NCBI GenBank assembly: GCA_018262195.1
Contig: JAGTRS010000037.1
Location: forward strand, 1 to 39,835
Origin: Pseudomonadota bacterium
GTDB lineage: Bacteria; Pseudomonadota; Gammaproteobacteria; Burkholderiales; Rhodocyclaceae
Direction: 5' to 3'
DNA: 39,835 bases
Under the pieces are notes generated by a model. It saw only the letters and a list, made by a program, of their open reading frames with translations, was not told where the DNA came from and ran no database searches. This document shows, piece by piece, positions 16,561 through 24,445 of the stretch; the first letter of the stretch is position 1, and each line of letters begins with the position of its first letter. Both the position numbers and the translations under genes were made by a program.

Positions 16561-17562
16561 TTACTTGCCGTTGGTGAAGGAAGGATCCAGATAGCTGTCG
16601 ATCTTCTCCGGGGTCTTGTAGACCTGATTGGCCACGTTGAAGGCGTCGACGATCTTGGTCGAGCCGTACAGCGTCTTGAAGCCATCGCCCTTGACGTAGA
16701 TCTTCTTGCCTTCCTCCAGGGAGAGCAGCTTGGTGCCCTTGAGCAGCGGCAGGTACTCGGCGGCACTGATGCCGGAGCGGGCGGCCATGATCTTGACGGC
16801 ATCCGGTTGGGTCTTCGGGTCTTCGATATAGGCAACGACCTTGTCCCAGACCTTGACCACCTTCTGCCAATCGGCACGGCGTGCCTTGACGCTGGCCGGA
16901 TTGGCGGCTAGCACGTCATAGATCAGGCCCGGTTCGTCGGCCGAGGTGTAGATCGGCTTGGAGCCCGGCACGGCCTTCATGGCTTCGCCGGATACCGGCT
17001 GCCAGGCGCCGACGGCTGCAATGTCCTTGGCGGTGAGCATCTGCGGCATTTCGTTGGTCTTGGCATTGACCAGCGTGACGTCCGATTCCTTCATGCCGGC
17101 CTTCTTCAGCCCGTTGAGCAGCAACAGGTGTTCGACCAGCCCCTGTTCGACGGCAACCTTCTTGCCCTTCAGGTCCTTGAGCGACTTGATGCCGGGCTTG
17201 GCGACGATCATGTCGTTGCCGTTGGAGTAGTCGGTCAACATCAGCATCACACTCTTGGCACCACCGGAGCCGGTCACCAGTGCATCGCCGTTGGTCATTG
17301 TCACGGCATCGATCTTCCCGGCAGCGAAGGCATCCATCGAGGCTGAATAGTCGAACCATTCGAATTTCACATCGACGCCCGCTTCCTTGAACCAGCCTTT
17401 TTCGATGGCCACCTGCCAGGCGACCCAGCCCGGCCAGTCGCTATAGCCAATCTTGAGCGGTTGGGCGGCTTGTGCGGTGAGGCTGAGGGCAGCAGCGACG
17501 GGCAGAACCAGCCGAGTTAGCCAGCGCCGGGTACGACTTGCAGACTTGGGGGTGTTCATCAT
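16561..17562 (-). CDS. NitT/TauT-type ABC substrate-binding protein
   Basis: This 333-aa periplasmic binding protein has a signal peptide (basic RTRRWLTR, hydrophobic core, likely cut after AQAAQ near residue 34). The mature part begins [23 protein letters not shown], the hallmark of the NMT1/SsuA/TauA fold. The Trp-rich start SDWPGWVAW and the motif [14 protein letters not shown] are typical of the proteins annotated as urea or nitrate binding in guanidine operons. A strong AGGAG ribosome site precedes two ATGs in tandem (17562 and 17559); the second has the better spacing. It is the first gene of the six-gene operon, expressed from a sigma-54 promoter. Confidence 0.92.
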   Translation of the reverse strand: MMNTPKSASRTRRWLTRLVLPVAAALSLTAQAAQPLKIGYSDWPGWVAWQVAIEKGWFKEAGVDVKFEWFDYSASMDAFAAGKIDAVTMTNGDALVTGSGGAKSVMLMLTDYSNGNDMIVAKPGIKSLKDLKGKKVAVEQGLVEHLLLLNGLKKAGMKESDVTLVNAKTNEMPQMLTAKDIAAVGAWQPVSGEAMKAVPGSKPIYTSADEPGLIYDVLAANPASVKARRADWQKVVKVWDKVVAYIEDPKTQPDAVKIMAARSGISAAEYLPLLKGTKLLSLEEGKKIYVKGDGFKTLYGSTKIVDAFNVANQVYKTPEKIDSYLDPSFTNGK

Positions 17563-17624
17563 GGGCTCCTGTTAAATGTTGGTATTACGAAATTTTCATC
17601 GAGTAATACTGCGGCTTTTAACAA

Positions 17625-17640
17625 AGCATGATCGGTGCCA
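17625..17640 (-). promoter_or_regulatory. Sigma-54 promoter of the transporter operon
   Basis: On the minus strand TGGCACCGATCATGCT gives a perfect -24 hexamer TGGCAC and a -12 ATGCT with the required 10 bases between GG and GC. Transcription would start near 17613, leaving a leader of about 50 bases with an AGGAG site. It drives the six genes down to the NikR-like regulator, which are spaced 4-40 bases apart with no other promoter seen. The 17563-17952 gap holds only this promoter, the NtrC-like site and the chemoreceptor terminator. Confidence 0.8.
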
Positions 17641-17735
17641 GGGGTGGTTTTTCTTATAATGCAATGATTTTTATTGTTTTTATCGCCTTTGCCTGGAGGG
17701 GCTGGCATGGCTCTTTTGCATTGATTTAGTGCGGC

Positions 17736-17752
17736 TGCACTTTTGGAGTGCA
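17736..17752. promoter_or_regulatory. NtrC-like 17-bp palindrome
   Basis: TGCACTTTTGGAGTGCA has perfect 6-bp arms TGCACT/AGTGCA around a 5-base centre, the size and sequence of NtrC sites. It is centred about 130 bases upstream of the predicted sigma-54 start. Further half-sites TGCACC (17782-17787) and GGTGCA (17819-17824) lie upstream but do not pair at the right distance. Confidence 0.7.
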
Positions 17753-17894
17753 AAGGACTGTTCTCAGCCAGAATCTGTTTCTGCACCAAATAGAGAGGCA
17801 CCGCTTGATCGGGGGTGAGGTGCAGTTTTTGTGCCCGCTATTCCAGCGGGCTGCTTGCCATGTCGGGGAAACATGGATCGGGCTGGACGGCTCG

Positions 17895-17926
17895 AAAAAA
17901 AGCTGGCGACCTTGAGCGTCGCCAGC
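17895..17926 (-). terminator. Intrinsic terminator after the chemoreceptor gene
   Basis: Read on the minus strand there is a perfect 9-bp stem GCTGGCGAC/GTCGCCAGC with a 7-base loop followed by seven T residues. It lies 27 bases beyond the stop of the chemotaxis gene and insulates the sigma-54 promoter region from it. Confidence 0.92.
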
Positions 17927-17952
17927 CCTTATGCAGAAAACCAGAGGACAGC

Positions 17953-19566
17953 TTAGAGTTTGAAGCGCGCGACCTGCTGGGTCAGCGCACCAGACATGCG
18001 CTTCAGGCGTTCGGCGGAAGCGACGACTTCCTGCATGGAGCGGGCGCTGTCCTCGGTCAGGTTGCGAACCTGTTCGATGTGAACCTGCATGGTTCCCTCG
18101 TTCTGGTATTCGACGTTAATGGCCTCGGAGATTCGTGCCACCACTTGCCTGACCTCCAGGGAGCTGCCATTCATCCGATCGAAGGCATCGCGGGCCTGAT
18201 TGGACAGCTGGACACTTTCTTCCACCTGATGCAGCCCGGATTCCATGCCTTCAACCGCGCGCGCAGTGCCGCTCTGGATGCTTTCGACCATCGCCGAGAT
18301 CTCGGCGGTCGATTGTGCCGTGCGTTCGGCCAGCTTGCGAACCTCGTCGGCCACCACGGCAAAGCCACGACCCTGTTCACCGGCCCGGGCGGCTTCGATC
18401 GCTGCATTGAGTGCTAGCAAGTTGGTCTGGCTGGCGATGTCGGAGATGACACCGAGGATGGAGTTGATCTGGACCGAAAGGGTGCCGAGCTCCCGGATGT
18501 GCGCGGCGGTTGATTGAACGGAACCGGCCATGGCCTTGGTTTCATTGGCGGCCTTGCTCGCCAGAGCGGCCCCGCTGCCGGAAATTTCACTCGATCCCAG
18601 AACAATCTGCTCTGCTTCGCTGACGGCGCCCATGACCTGATGGAGGCTGGCAGTCAGACTTTGTCCGTTGCTGACCATGGCATGGGCCACTTCGAGCTGC
18701 TGATTGCTACCGCTGGCCACCTGAGTCGTAACCGCGGCCATCTGTGAGGCGGTCTGGGCCACGTCGCGGGCATGGTTGGCCAGCGCGCTGACCAGCTCTC
18801 TGAGGTGGTTTTGCATCGCGCCGAGGCTGGCCAGCAGGCTGTCGTTGTCTCCAGCGACCAGCGTTATCGGTTGCGTAAGGTCACCGGTGGCGACAGCATT
18901 CGCCACCTGGCGGGCGTAGCCGGGTTCGCCGCCCAGTTCGCGGCGGACGTAGCTGAGTGTAGTGAGTACGCTGGCGATACCGACAACAATGGCCAGGAGC
19001 GAAAGGCCGAGCATGATGTTCTGAATCTGTTCAGCCTTGCTGGCCACCTCCTGGCGCTGGGTTTCCGTTGCCTTGCGGATGGCCTCCAGATCGTCGAGCA
19101 GCGCCTTTTTCATAGCCCGCCAGGCGGGTGTTTCCTTGCTGTTGATCAGTGATTTTGCAGCGTCGACGTTGCCAGCCTTGAGTGCAGCCATCACCTCAGC
19201 CTGGGCTTCAGCCTGGGTTTGAGCCAGCGGGGCGAGGCGGGAAAGCGAGTCGCCAAAGCCTTCGACAGTGCTGGCGGCGCGGGCGGCGGCATCACGGGCA
19301 GTGGTGAAGTCCTTGCGGGCCTTTTCCAGGTTTTCGTAGGCCTTCGGGTTGGCTGGATCGAGGACGATATTGCGCAGCGCCTGCCCCATCTGCAGACCCT
19401 GGCTGTACATTTCCTGATAGCCTTGCTGCAGGGCACCGATCCCGTCGAGGAAACTGCCGAAGCGGGCTGAAGTGCTGCGCAGGCCACTATTGGCGACGAC
19501 GACTGCCGCAATAAAGGCAGCCATGATCAAGGCCATCCCGAGCAACAAGCGGTTACGGAAACTCAT
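17953..19566 (-). CDS. Methyl-accepting chemotaxis protein
   Basis: This 537-aa chemoreceptor has a first membrane segment at about 7-29, a periplasmic four-helix-bundle-like sensor (about 30-185), a second segment ([19 protein letters not shown]), a HAMP region and a C-terminal signalling domain. The conserved hairpin tip is present: [20 protein letters not shown] followed by [18 protein letters not shown]. There is no C-terminal CheR-binding pentapeptide. It signals to CheA/CheW to steer swimming. The ligand cannot be read from the sequence. It sits next to the transporter operon on the same strand but has its own terminator, so a link to guanidine sensing is only positional. Confidence 0.95.
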   Translation of the reverse strand: MSFRNRLLLGMALIMAAFIAAVVVANSGLRSTSARFGSFLDGIGALQQGYQEMYSQGLQMGQALRNIVLDPANPKAYENLEKARKDFTTARDAAARAASTVEGFGDSLSRLAPLAQTQAEAQAEVMAALKAGNVDAAKSLINSKETPAWRAMKKALLDDLEAIRKATETQRQEVASKAEQIQNIMLGLSLLAIVVGIASVLTTLSYVRRELGGEPGYARQVANAVATGDLTQPITLVAGDNDSLLASLGAMQNHLRELVSALANHARDVAQTASQMAAVTTQVASGSNQQLEVAHAMVSNGQSLTASLHQVMGAVSEAEQIVLGSSEISGSGAALASKAANETKAMAGSVQSTAAHIRELGTLSVQINSILGVISDIASQTNLLALNAAIEAARAGEQGRGFAVVADEVRKLAERTAQSTAEISAMVESIQSGTARAVEGMESGLHQVEESVQLSNQARDAFDRMNGSSLEVRQVVARISEAINVEYQNEGTMQVHIEQVRNLTEDSARSMQEVVASAERLKRMSGALTQQVARFKL

Positions 19567-19599
19567 GGAAAACCCCTACGCTAAATAAGGATTTTATTG

Positions 19600-19627
19600 T
19601 ACTGGTCGCTTCCCGGTAATACCAGTA
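19600..19627 (-). repeat. Inverted repeat between the MBL hydrolase and chemoreceptor genes
   Basis: TACTGGT (19600-19606) and ACCAGTA (19621-19627) form a perfect 7-bp stem with a 14-base loop, starting right after the TAA of the MBL hydrolase. No U-run follows, so termination would be weak. It could also be an operator for the chemoreceptor gene that begins 34 bases downstream. Confidence 0.35.
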
Positions 19628-20542
19628 TTAGCCGGCGACGATCATGCCATCTTCAAGCCGGAGGGCATTGACCAGCATCAGTTCGCGTTCGACCCGGGCC
19701 ACCAGCGCCTCGTGTTCCAGATTGAGGAAGCGGGCGTTTACGTCGGTGGCAAAGGGCAGGCCGAGAATGAAAGCTGAAAATTCGCTTTTCGGTATCCGGC
19801 GCCTTTCCAGCATGGCAAAGGCGATGATGACCTTGATGCCGTGCCAGGCCAGTTGCTCGATATTGTTCTGAAACTGGTTCAGACGGCGGAAAGCGCGTTC
19901 GAAAGCGGTATCGACGCCGGAAAACGGGCGCCCGTGGCCGGGAATGACGATGTCGATGGGCAATTGCGAGAGCATTTCCAGGGTGGCCTGGGTGCTGGCC
20001 AGGCCGTCGGCTTCACCGAGCAGCTCCGGGAAAATGACGCCGAAGCCGTTTTCCCAAAGGGAGTCACCGGAGATCAGGATGCGCCGCTCCGGGTTGTAGT
20101 AGGCCAAGGCCTCCATGTCATGTCCGGGAACGGCCAGTGCCTGCCAGTTGAGACCGCCCATCTCGACCTCGTTGCCGGCACCGATCAGGCTGTCGTGCTG
20201 GAAGCGTGCAGACTGCTGGCCGAGTGGCGATAACAGGAGGGCATCTTCGTCCCAGTCGGCAATCGCGGCGTGCAGGCCGGCCGGCACGATGATTTCACAG
20301 TCGAAAGCGGCCTTCAGGGCTGCATTGCCGCCGATATGATCGGAATGCGAGTGGGTGTTGATCAGCCGGGTCAGCAACCTGCCGCTCAGGGAATGGCGGA
20401 TCAGTTCAACGGTTTGTTCGGCATGTGCGACATAGCCGCTATCGACCAGCGTCGCCTGATGACCATCGAAAAACAGGATGTTGTTGGCCGAAAGCCAGCC
20501 GCGTTCGAGAACCTGAATGCCATCGGGGAGCGTGACGGTCAT
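19628..20542 (-). CDS. MBL-fold metallo-hydrolase
   Basis: This 304-aa protein has the metallo-beta-lactamase fold with the zinc motif NTHSHSDHIGGNAALK (about 62-77), later ligands in VPGHDMEAL and SGDSLWENGFG, and VIPGHGRPF. The C-terminal region (about 215-300) resembles the helical add-on of glyoxalase-II-like hydrolases. Its substrate is unknown. It overlaps the preceding DUF1289 gene by 4 bases and is the last gene of the unit beginning with HMG-CoA lyase, so a thioester or lactone linked to acyl-CoA metabolism is a reasonable but unproven guess. Confidence 0.85.
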   Translation of the reverse strand: MTVTLPDGIQVLERGWLSANNILFFDGHQATLVDSGYVAHAEQTVELIRHSLSGRLLTRLINTHSHSDHIGGNAALKAAFDCEIIVPAGLHAAIADWDEDALLLSPLGQQSARFQHDSLIGAGNEVEMGGLNWQALAVPGHDMEALAYYNPERRILISGDSLWENGFGVIFPELLGEADGLASTQATLEMLSQLPIDIVIPGHGRPFSGVDTAFERAFRRLNQFQNNIEQLAWHGIKVIIAFAMLERRRIPKSEFSAFILGLPFATDVNARFLNLEHEALVARVERELMLVNALRLEDGMIVAG

Positions 20543-20718
20543 TCCGGCGTGTCCGGGTCACCCTTGCTGGTCGGCAGGCTCGTTGCGGCGTGGGTCAATT
20601 CGGCGACGATGCCAGGCTCGCCGAGCGGCGGGCGGCCGCAGCCAAGGCAGTAGCCAGAGTCGGGGTCGGACATGCAGACACCAACGCACTGGTAGAGATC
20701 TTCTTGTTCGCTAGTCAT
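20539..20718 (-). CDS. DUF1289 small Cys-rich protein (second copy)
   Basis: This protein of about 59 aa has the DUF1289 signature C-x3-C-x8-C-x2-C (CVGVCMSDPDSGYCLGCGRP), likely a small metal site. I chose the ATG at 20718, which overlaps the previous gene by 8 bases; an upstream ATG at 20751 with a GGAG-like site would add 11 residues but overlap more. The preceding gene encodes a related protein. DUF1289 function is unknown. Confidence 0.75.
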   Translation of the reverse strand: MTSEQEDLYQCVGVCMSDPDSGYCLGCGRPPLGEPGIVAELTHAATSLPTSKGDPDTPE

Positions 20719-20920
20719 TTCGGTTGCCGTTGCAGCGTAATTCGCCTTCATTCGGATCGCTCTCCTGCCGGCGACTGGCGACGGTGGCGAGAATGTCTGT
20801 TTTGGCCGTGTCGTCGAGGCGCGACCAGTCGGTAATCTCGCCTATGGTGCGAAAGCAGCCGAGGCACAGGCCGCTGTTCGCATCCATCTGGCAGACGTTG
20901 ATGCAGGGGGAGGGAACCAT
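20711..20920 (-). CDS. DUF1289 small Cys-rich protein (first copy)
   Basis: This 69-aa protein starts [21 protein letters not shown] and has the same C-x3-C-x8-C-x2-C arrangement as the next gene, followed by IGEITDWSRL, the typical DUF1289 helix. Its ATG overlaps the TGA of the 329-aa gene upstream. The basic, polar C-terminal tail is unlike the second copy. Function is unknown. Confidence 0.82.
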   Translation of the reverse strand: MVPSPCINVCQMDANSGLCLGCFRTIGEITDWSRLDDTAKTDILATVASRRQESDPNEGELRCNGNRND

Positions 20921-21909
20921 CAGATGAGCATGAAGCGATGTTGTTGATCGCGCACCATTTCAACGGCTTCGAGGGCTTCGTCGCGGCTGATTCTGGCGAG
21001 CATGGCCAGATGCAGACGCCGGTCGCGGGCGGTAAGTTCCGGGAAGTTGATGGTGTGGGCGTTGATGTCCTGTGCCGGCTCATCCTTGACGATGCCCAGA
21101 CGGTCGACGGTGATACTGACCGGTGTCAGGTGCAAGGCCGGCTCAGGCGATAGCAGGTACTCGGCCAAAGCCTCAAGCAGATGCTCCGGCATCATGGCTT
21201 CTGAGCTTTGACGCAGCCTGGCATCGAGCTCGGCCAGATGTCGGGTGCCGACCTCGATCTCATGGCCGCCCATCGCACTGCGGAAGGTGGTCAGATGAGC
21301 CCGTTCGATCGAAAGATCCGTACGCAGGCCTTCGCGTTCGCGGCGGAGTACATCGACGTGCGAGTGAAAGGTGTGAAGCAGGCTTTCGAGCGCCTTGCAG
21401 CGCAGCCCGTGCAGGGTGGTTTCGAGCTGGCAGCTCGGCTCGATCAGGGTTTGTCCGGAAAAGAAGAGGACCAGTTGCGGCACGTCGTTGCGGATCACAT
21501 CGCCTTGCTGCTCCATGCCGAGCTGTTTTTTCTGCTGGCGGCGGGCTGCGAACATGGCGTAGAAATACTCGCTCTCCCAACTGCAGGGCTCGGCGAGGAA
21601 ATCCCGAACCGCCTGGCTGCGACCGAGCATCTGATCGATGTCATTGGCTGTGGCGAACAGCGCATGCACCAGCGGATCGTTGGCGAAAGCCTGTCGGTTG
21701 ATGTCAATCGGCCCGGGCAGCGACGCAACCAGCCCATCGCAGTAGCCGAGCGCATGCTGAATCGGCCCGCTCAGGTGCCTTTCAAAGCCCGGGGCCAGCT
21801 TGAGCAGTGGGTCGACGAGTTCGGCGACCCGGCCGAGCGCTTTCTGGACGGAAGGGTCCAGCGGCGGGGCTGGCTTCAGGAAATCGGTAACTGCAGAAAA
21901 AAGGCTCAC
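20920..21909 (-). CDS. Uncharacterised 329-aa protein
   Basis: I do not recognise this 329-aa protein. It has no signal peptide or membrane segments and is probably cytosolic and mostly alpha-helical. A central region (about 185-215, [23 protein letters not shown]) looks coiled-coil-like. A segment [21 protein letters not shown] near 110-130 is striking for its aromatics followed by basic residues. It overlaps HMG-CoA lyase by 4 bases upstream and the first DUF1289 gene by one base downstream, so it is made together with them. Confidence 0.75.
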   Translation of the reverse strand: MSLFSAVTDFLKPAPPLDPSVQKALGRVAELVDPLLKLAPGFERHLSGPIQHALGYCDGLVASLPGPIDINRQAFANDPLVHALFATANDIDQMLGRSQAVRDFLAEPCSWESEYFYAMFAARRQQKKQLGMEQQGDVIRNDVPQLVLFFSGQTLIEPSCQLETTLHGLRCKALESLLHTFHSHVDVLRREREGLRTDLSIERAHLTTFRSAMGGHEIEVGTRHLAELDARLRQSSEAMMPEHLLEALAEYLLSPEPALHLTPVSITVDRLGIVKDEPAQDINAHTINFPELTARDRRLHLAMLARISRDEALEAVEMVRDQQHRFMLI

Positions 21910-22811
21910 TCGGTCCCGGAACAGAGGGCCCGACCGGCCTTGGCACCGTTCGGACGGTTGATGGCGTTGGAAATCCAGTCGCCGATAGCTGCCAGTTTAG
22001 CCAGATCGATGCCGGTTTCAATGCCCAGACCTTGTAATAAATAAACGACGTCTTCAGTGGCCACATTGCCGGAGGCGCCTTTGGCGTAAGGGCAGCCGCC
22101 GAGGCCGGCGATGGAGCTGTCGAAAACCGCCATGCCCATTTCCAGCGACGCGTAGATGTTGGCAATGGCCATACCGTAGGTGTCGTGATAGTGGCCGGCC
22201 AGCTTTTCGATGGGGATCAACTTGGCGCAGGTGTCTATCATGCGCTGGATACTGGCCGGATTGCCGACGCCGATGGTGTCGCCGAGCGAGACCTCGTAGC
22301 AACCCATGTCGAACAGGATCTTCGCCACTTCGGCCGTTTTTTGCGGATCGATGGCGCCCTCGTAGGGGCAGCCGACCACACAGGAAACATAGCCTCGGAC
22401 CGGAATTTCCAGGGCTGAAGCTGCTGAAACGATGGGTTCAAAGCGTTTCAGGCTCTCAGCAATCGAGCAATTGATGTTTTTTTGGGAAAAACTCTCTGAA
22501 GCAGCGCCAAAAATGGCTACTTGGGAGGCGCCAGCCTGCACGGCACCGTCAAACCCTTGCAGATTTGGCGTCAAAGCGGTGTAAGTCGACGCCGGATTCC
22601 GCCGAATTCCCTGGAGCACGGCGGCGTTGTCGCCCATTTGCGGCACCCACTTCGGTGAAACGAAGGAGGTGGCCTCGATCACGCTCAGGCCAGCATCGGC
22701 CAGACGGTTGATCAGTTCGATCTTGATCTCGGTCGGGACGACCTGCTTTTCGTTCTGCAGGCCATCGCGCGGGCCGACTTCAACGATTTTGACTTTGGCG
22801 GGGAGGGGCAT
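21906..22811 (-). CDS. liuE: Hydroxymethylglutaryl-CoA lyase
   Basis: This 301-aa enzyme splits HMG-CoA into acetoacetate and acetyl-CoA, the last step of leucine breakdown. It has the DRE-TIM pattern [10 protein letters not shown] (12-21) with the catalytic Arg-Asp, [13 protein letters not shown], the HYHDTYGMA metal-binding segment and the C-terminal [19 protein letters not shown] loop with the active-site cysteine. Length is normal (MvaB/LiuE). It begins the tightly coupled unit that runs to the MBL hydrolase and lies downstream of the liu genes, separated from the dehalogenase-like gene by 87 bases. Confidence 0.96.
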   Translation of the reverse strand: MPLPAKVKIVEVGPRDGLQNEKQVVPTEIKIELINRLADAGLSVIEATSFVSPKWVPQMGDNAAVLQGIRRNPASTYTALTPNLQGFDGAVQAGASQVAIFGAASESFSQKNINCSIAESLKRFEPIVSAASALEIPVRGYVSCVVGCPYEGAIDPQKTAEVAKILFDMGCYEVSLGDTIGVGNPASIQRMIDTCAKLIPIEKLAGHYHDTYGMAIANIYASLEMGMAVFDSSIAGLGGCPYAKGASGNVATEDVVYLLQGLGIETGIDLAKLAAIGDWISNAINRPNGAKAGRALCSGTE

Positions 22812-22898
22812 GGCGAAGGCTCGACAGTGAAATGTGAAAGGTTTGGTTAATCAAAATGAGGCGCTATGCGTAGCTTGATGTCGTGGGATTCTGCTCTG

Positions 22899-23582
22899 CT
22901 AGCGCGTCACCCAGCCGCCGCAAACCGGAAAGACCTGCCCGACAAAACAATTTGCCGAATCGCTGCAAAGATAGGCCGCAAACTCGGCATCTTCATCGGC
23001 GCCGACCAGACGCCCGAGCGGAACCTCACGCTTCAGGCGCTCCTGAAAGCGCGGGTTGGCCTGAACGTCGGGCGGGAAATAAGTCGGGTTATCGACGAAA
23101 TTCTGCGCGATCGCATTGACCTGAACGTTGTGCGGAGCGACTTCCACGCCGACTGCCTGAACGTAGGCCAGCTGGGCGCCCCGCGCCGCACTGTAAGTCG
23201 ACGCACGCTTCATGCCGCGCAGGGCCGACGCGCTGCCCATGACCAGGATCTTGCCAGCGCGCCGTTCGATCATGGCAGGCAGGACGGCCCGGAACAATCG
23301 GGCCAGCGGATCGACAAGGACGGCAAAGGTGTCACGCCATTCCTCTTCCGAGACTTCCGTGGCAGGCGTTGTCGGTGCCGGTATGGCCAGATTGGCAATC
23401 AGCGCATCAATCTGTCCGGCTTGTTCGACCACGGCGGCTGGGGCGTCAGCGGAAAGCAGCGCATCCGTATTGGCGATGACCGTTGCACCATGGCGCGCAA
23501 ACACCTCGCACAGCACCGGTCCCATGAACAGGTCAGCCTGGGTGATGAGCACTCGCTTGCCAAGCAGGTTTTGGTCTGACAT
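22899..23582 (-). CDS. Halohydrin dehalogenase-like short-chain dehydrogenase-fold protein
   Basis: This 227-aa protein has the short-chain dehydrogenase fold but not its key motifs. The glycine-rich NAD(P) motif is replaced by T14-x4-F19-x-G21, and the catalytic Tyr-x3-Lys is Tyr130-x3-Arg134 with Ser117 thirteen residues earlier. T-x4-F-x-G plus S-x12-Y-x3-R is the published signature of halohydrin dehalogenases, which make epoxides from vicinal halohydrins with release of halide and need no cofactor. The later QNFVDNPTYFPP loop also resembles the halide-site loop of that family. A strong AAGGAG site precedes the ATG at 23582; an in-frame extension to 23843 has no support. A physiological role in this leucine cluster is unclear. 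Confidence 0.8.
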   Translation of the reverse strand: MSDQNLLGKRVLITQADLFMGPVLCEVFARHGATVIANTDALLSADAPAAVVEQAGQIDALIANLAIPAPTTPATEVSEEEWRDTFAVLVDPLARLFRAVLPAMIERRAGKILVMGSASALRGMKRASTYSAARGAQLAYVQAVGVEVAPHNVQVNAIAQNFVDNPTYFPPDVQANPRFQERLKREVPLGRLVGADEDAEFAAYLCSDSANCFVGQVFPVCGGWVTR

Positions 23583-23778
23583 CGTGGCTCCTTTAACTAC
23601 GGGTGGATCAAGAGGTAAACGCTTCGTTGTCCCCGATGCTTCCGGTTGCCCATCTGGGGCCCCTGAGCCTTGGAGAGGATGGAGGCTGCATCCATGACAC
23701 GTAAGCCAATTTCCGCCAGTCGTTCGATTTGTTGCATCTTGATTCGCTTTGGTCGGGACGTGGTGCTGGCTTGATGGG

Positions 23779-24408
23779 TCAGCGCTGGGATGCCAAGGCA
23801 AGCAACGCCAGTAGCGGTATTGCAGCCAGGAAAAGGACGCCATCGACGGCGATGGTAATCGGCGTCAGCAACAGCTTGGCCGGTTTCGCTCCGAGGGCTT
23901 TTTCTTCAGAGATGGATACCTTGTATTCCTTTTGCAGCTTCTGGCTGGCGTCCGTGGGCTGGATGCCATTGGCCGCATAGCGCTTGCCAGTAACGCTACC
24001 GCTGGCGACCAGTTCGCCGGTAGATAGAGCCTTGAAGCCAGCAGCCAAGGCCTTTTCCTTTTGGTCGGCCGGCGCATTCTTGTCAATGCGCAGCCGGTAG
24101 GTGCCGGTGATGCGCTGCGAGCTATCGACGGCAAAGCGGTCGAAGCCGACTTCAACGATCCTGCGGAAATCCGATTGCAGCGTCGCCTTGACGGATTCCG
24201 GGGCATCGAAAATGTAGTGGTACTTCTCGCCCACGACCACCAGCGCCGTGCCATCACCAGAGACCAGAATCGATGACACGGTTTCGGCATAGACCGTGCG
24301 ATCCGGGGTGGTCGCATCCTGAACGAGGGCGCTGGTAAAGCACCCGGTCGCCACCGGGATGGCGGCGATGCCGCCGACAAGAATCAGTTTTCTGCGCAGA
24401 TCGTTCAT
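23779..24408 (-). CDS. Putative lipoprotein with C-terminal membrane segment
   Basis: This protein of about 209 aa begins MNDLRRKLILVGGIAAIPVATGCF, a lipoprotein signal with the lipidated Cys in the lipobox VATGC. The middle part is soluble. The C-terminus has a long hydrophobic stretch (LLLTPITIAVDGVLFLAAIPLLALLALA), which is unusual for a lipoprotein and may be a second anchor. I do not recognise the family. An upstream in-frame start at 24483 would overlap liuD and hide the signal, so I prefer 24408. No ribosome site is evident. It follows liuD by 37 bases. Confidence 0.65.
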   Translation of the reverse strand: MNDLRRKLILVGGIAAIPVATGCFTSALVQDATTPDRTVYAETVSSILVSGDGTALVVVGEKYHYIFDAPESVKATLQSDFRRIVEVGFDRFAVDSSQRITGTYRLRIDKNAPADQKEKALAAGFKALSTGELVASGSVTGKRYAANGIQPTDASQKLQKEYKVSISEEKALGAKPAKLLLTPITIAVDGVLFLAAIPLLALLALASQR

Positions 24409-24445
24409 GGTCAGGCTGGCGAGCGTTGTCGGTAAGCGAAGGTCA

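Noticed and set aside
17704..17721. Plus-strand sigma-54-like sequence TGGCATGGCTCTTTTGCA
   Set aside because: The GG and GC pairs are 12 bases apart instead of 10, and no gene lies downstream on that strand.
23583..23778. Possible 32-codon ORF on the minus strand upstream of the dehalogenase-like gene
   Set aside because: No ribosome site or family features; it is more likely a leader or spacer.
23583..23843. Upstream extension of the dehalogenase-like protein to 314 residues
   Set aside because: The strong AAGGAG ribosome site is next to the ATG at 23582, and the added part is not fold-like.
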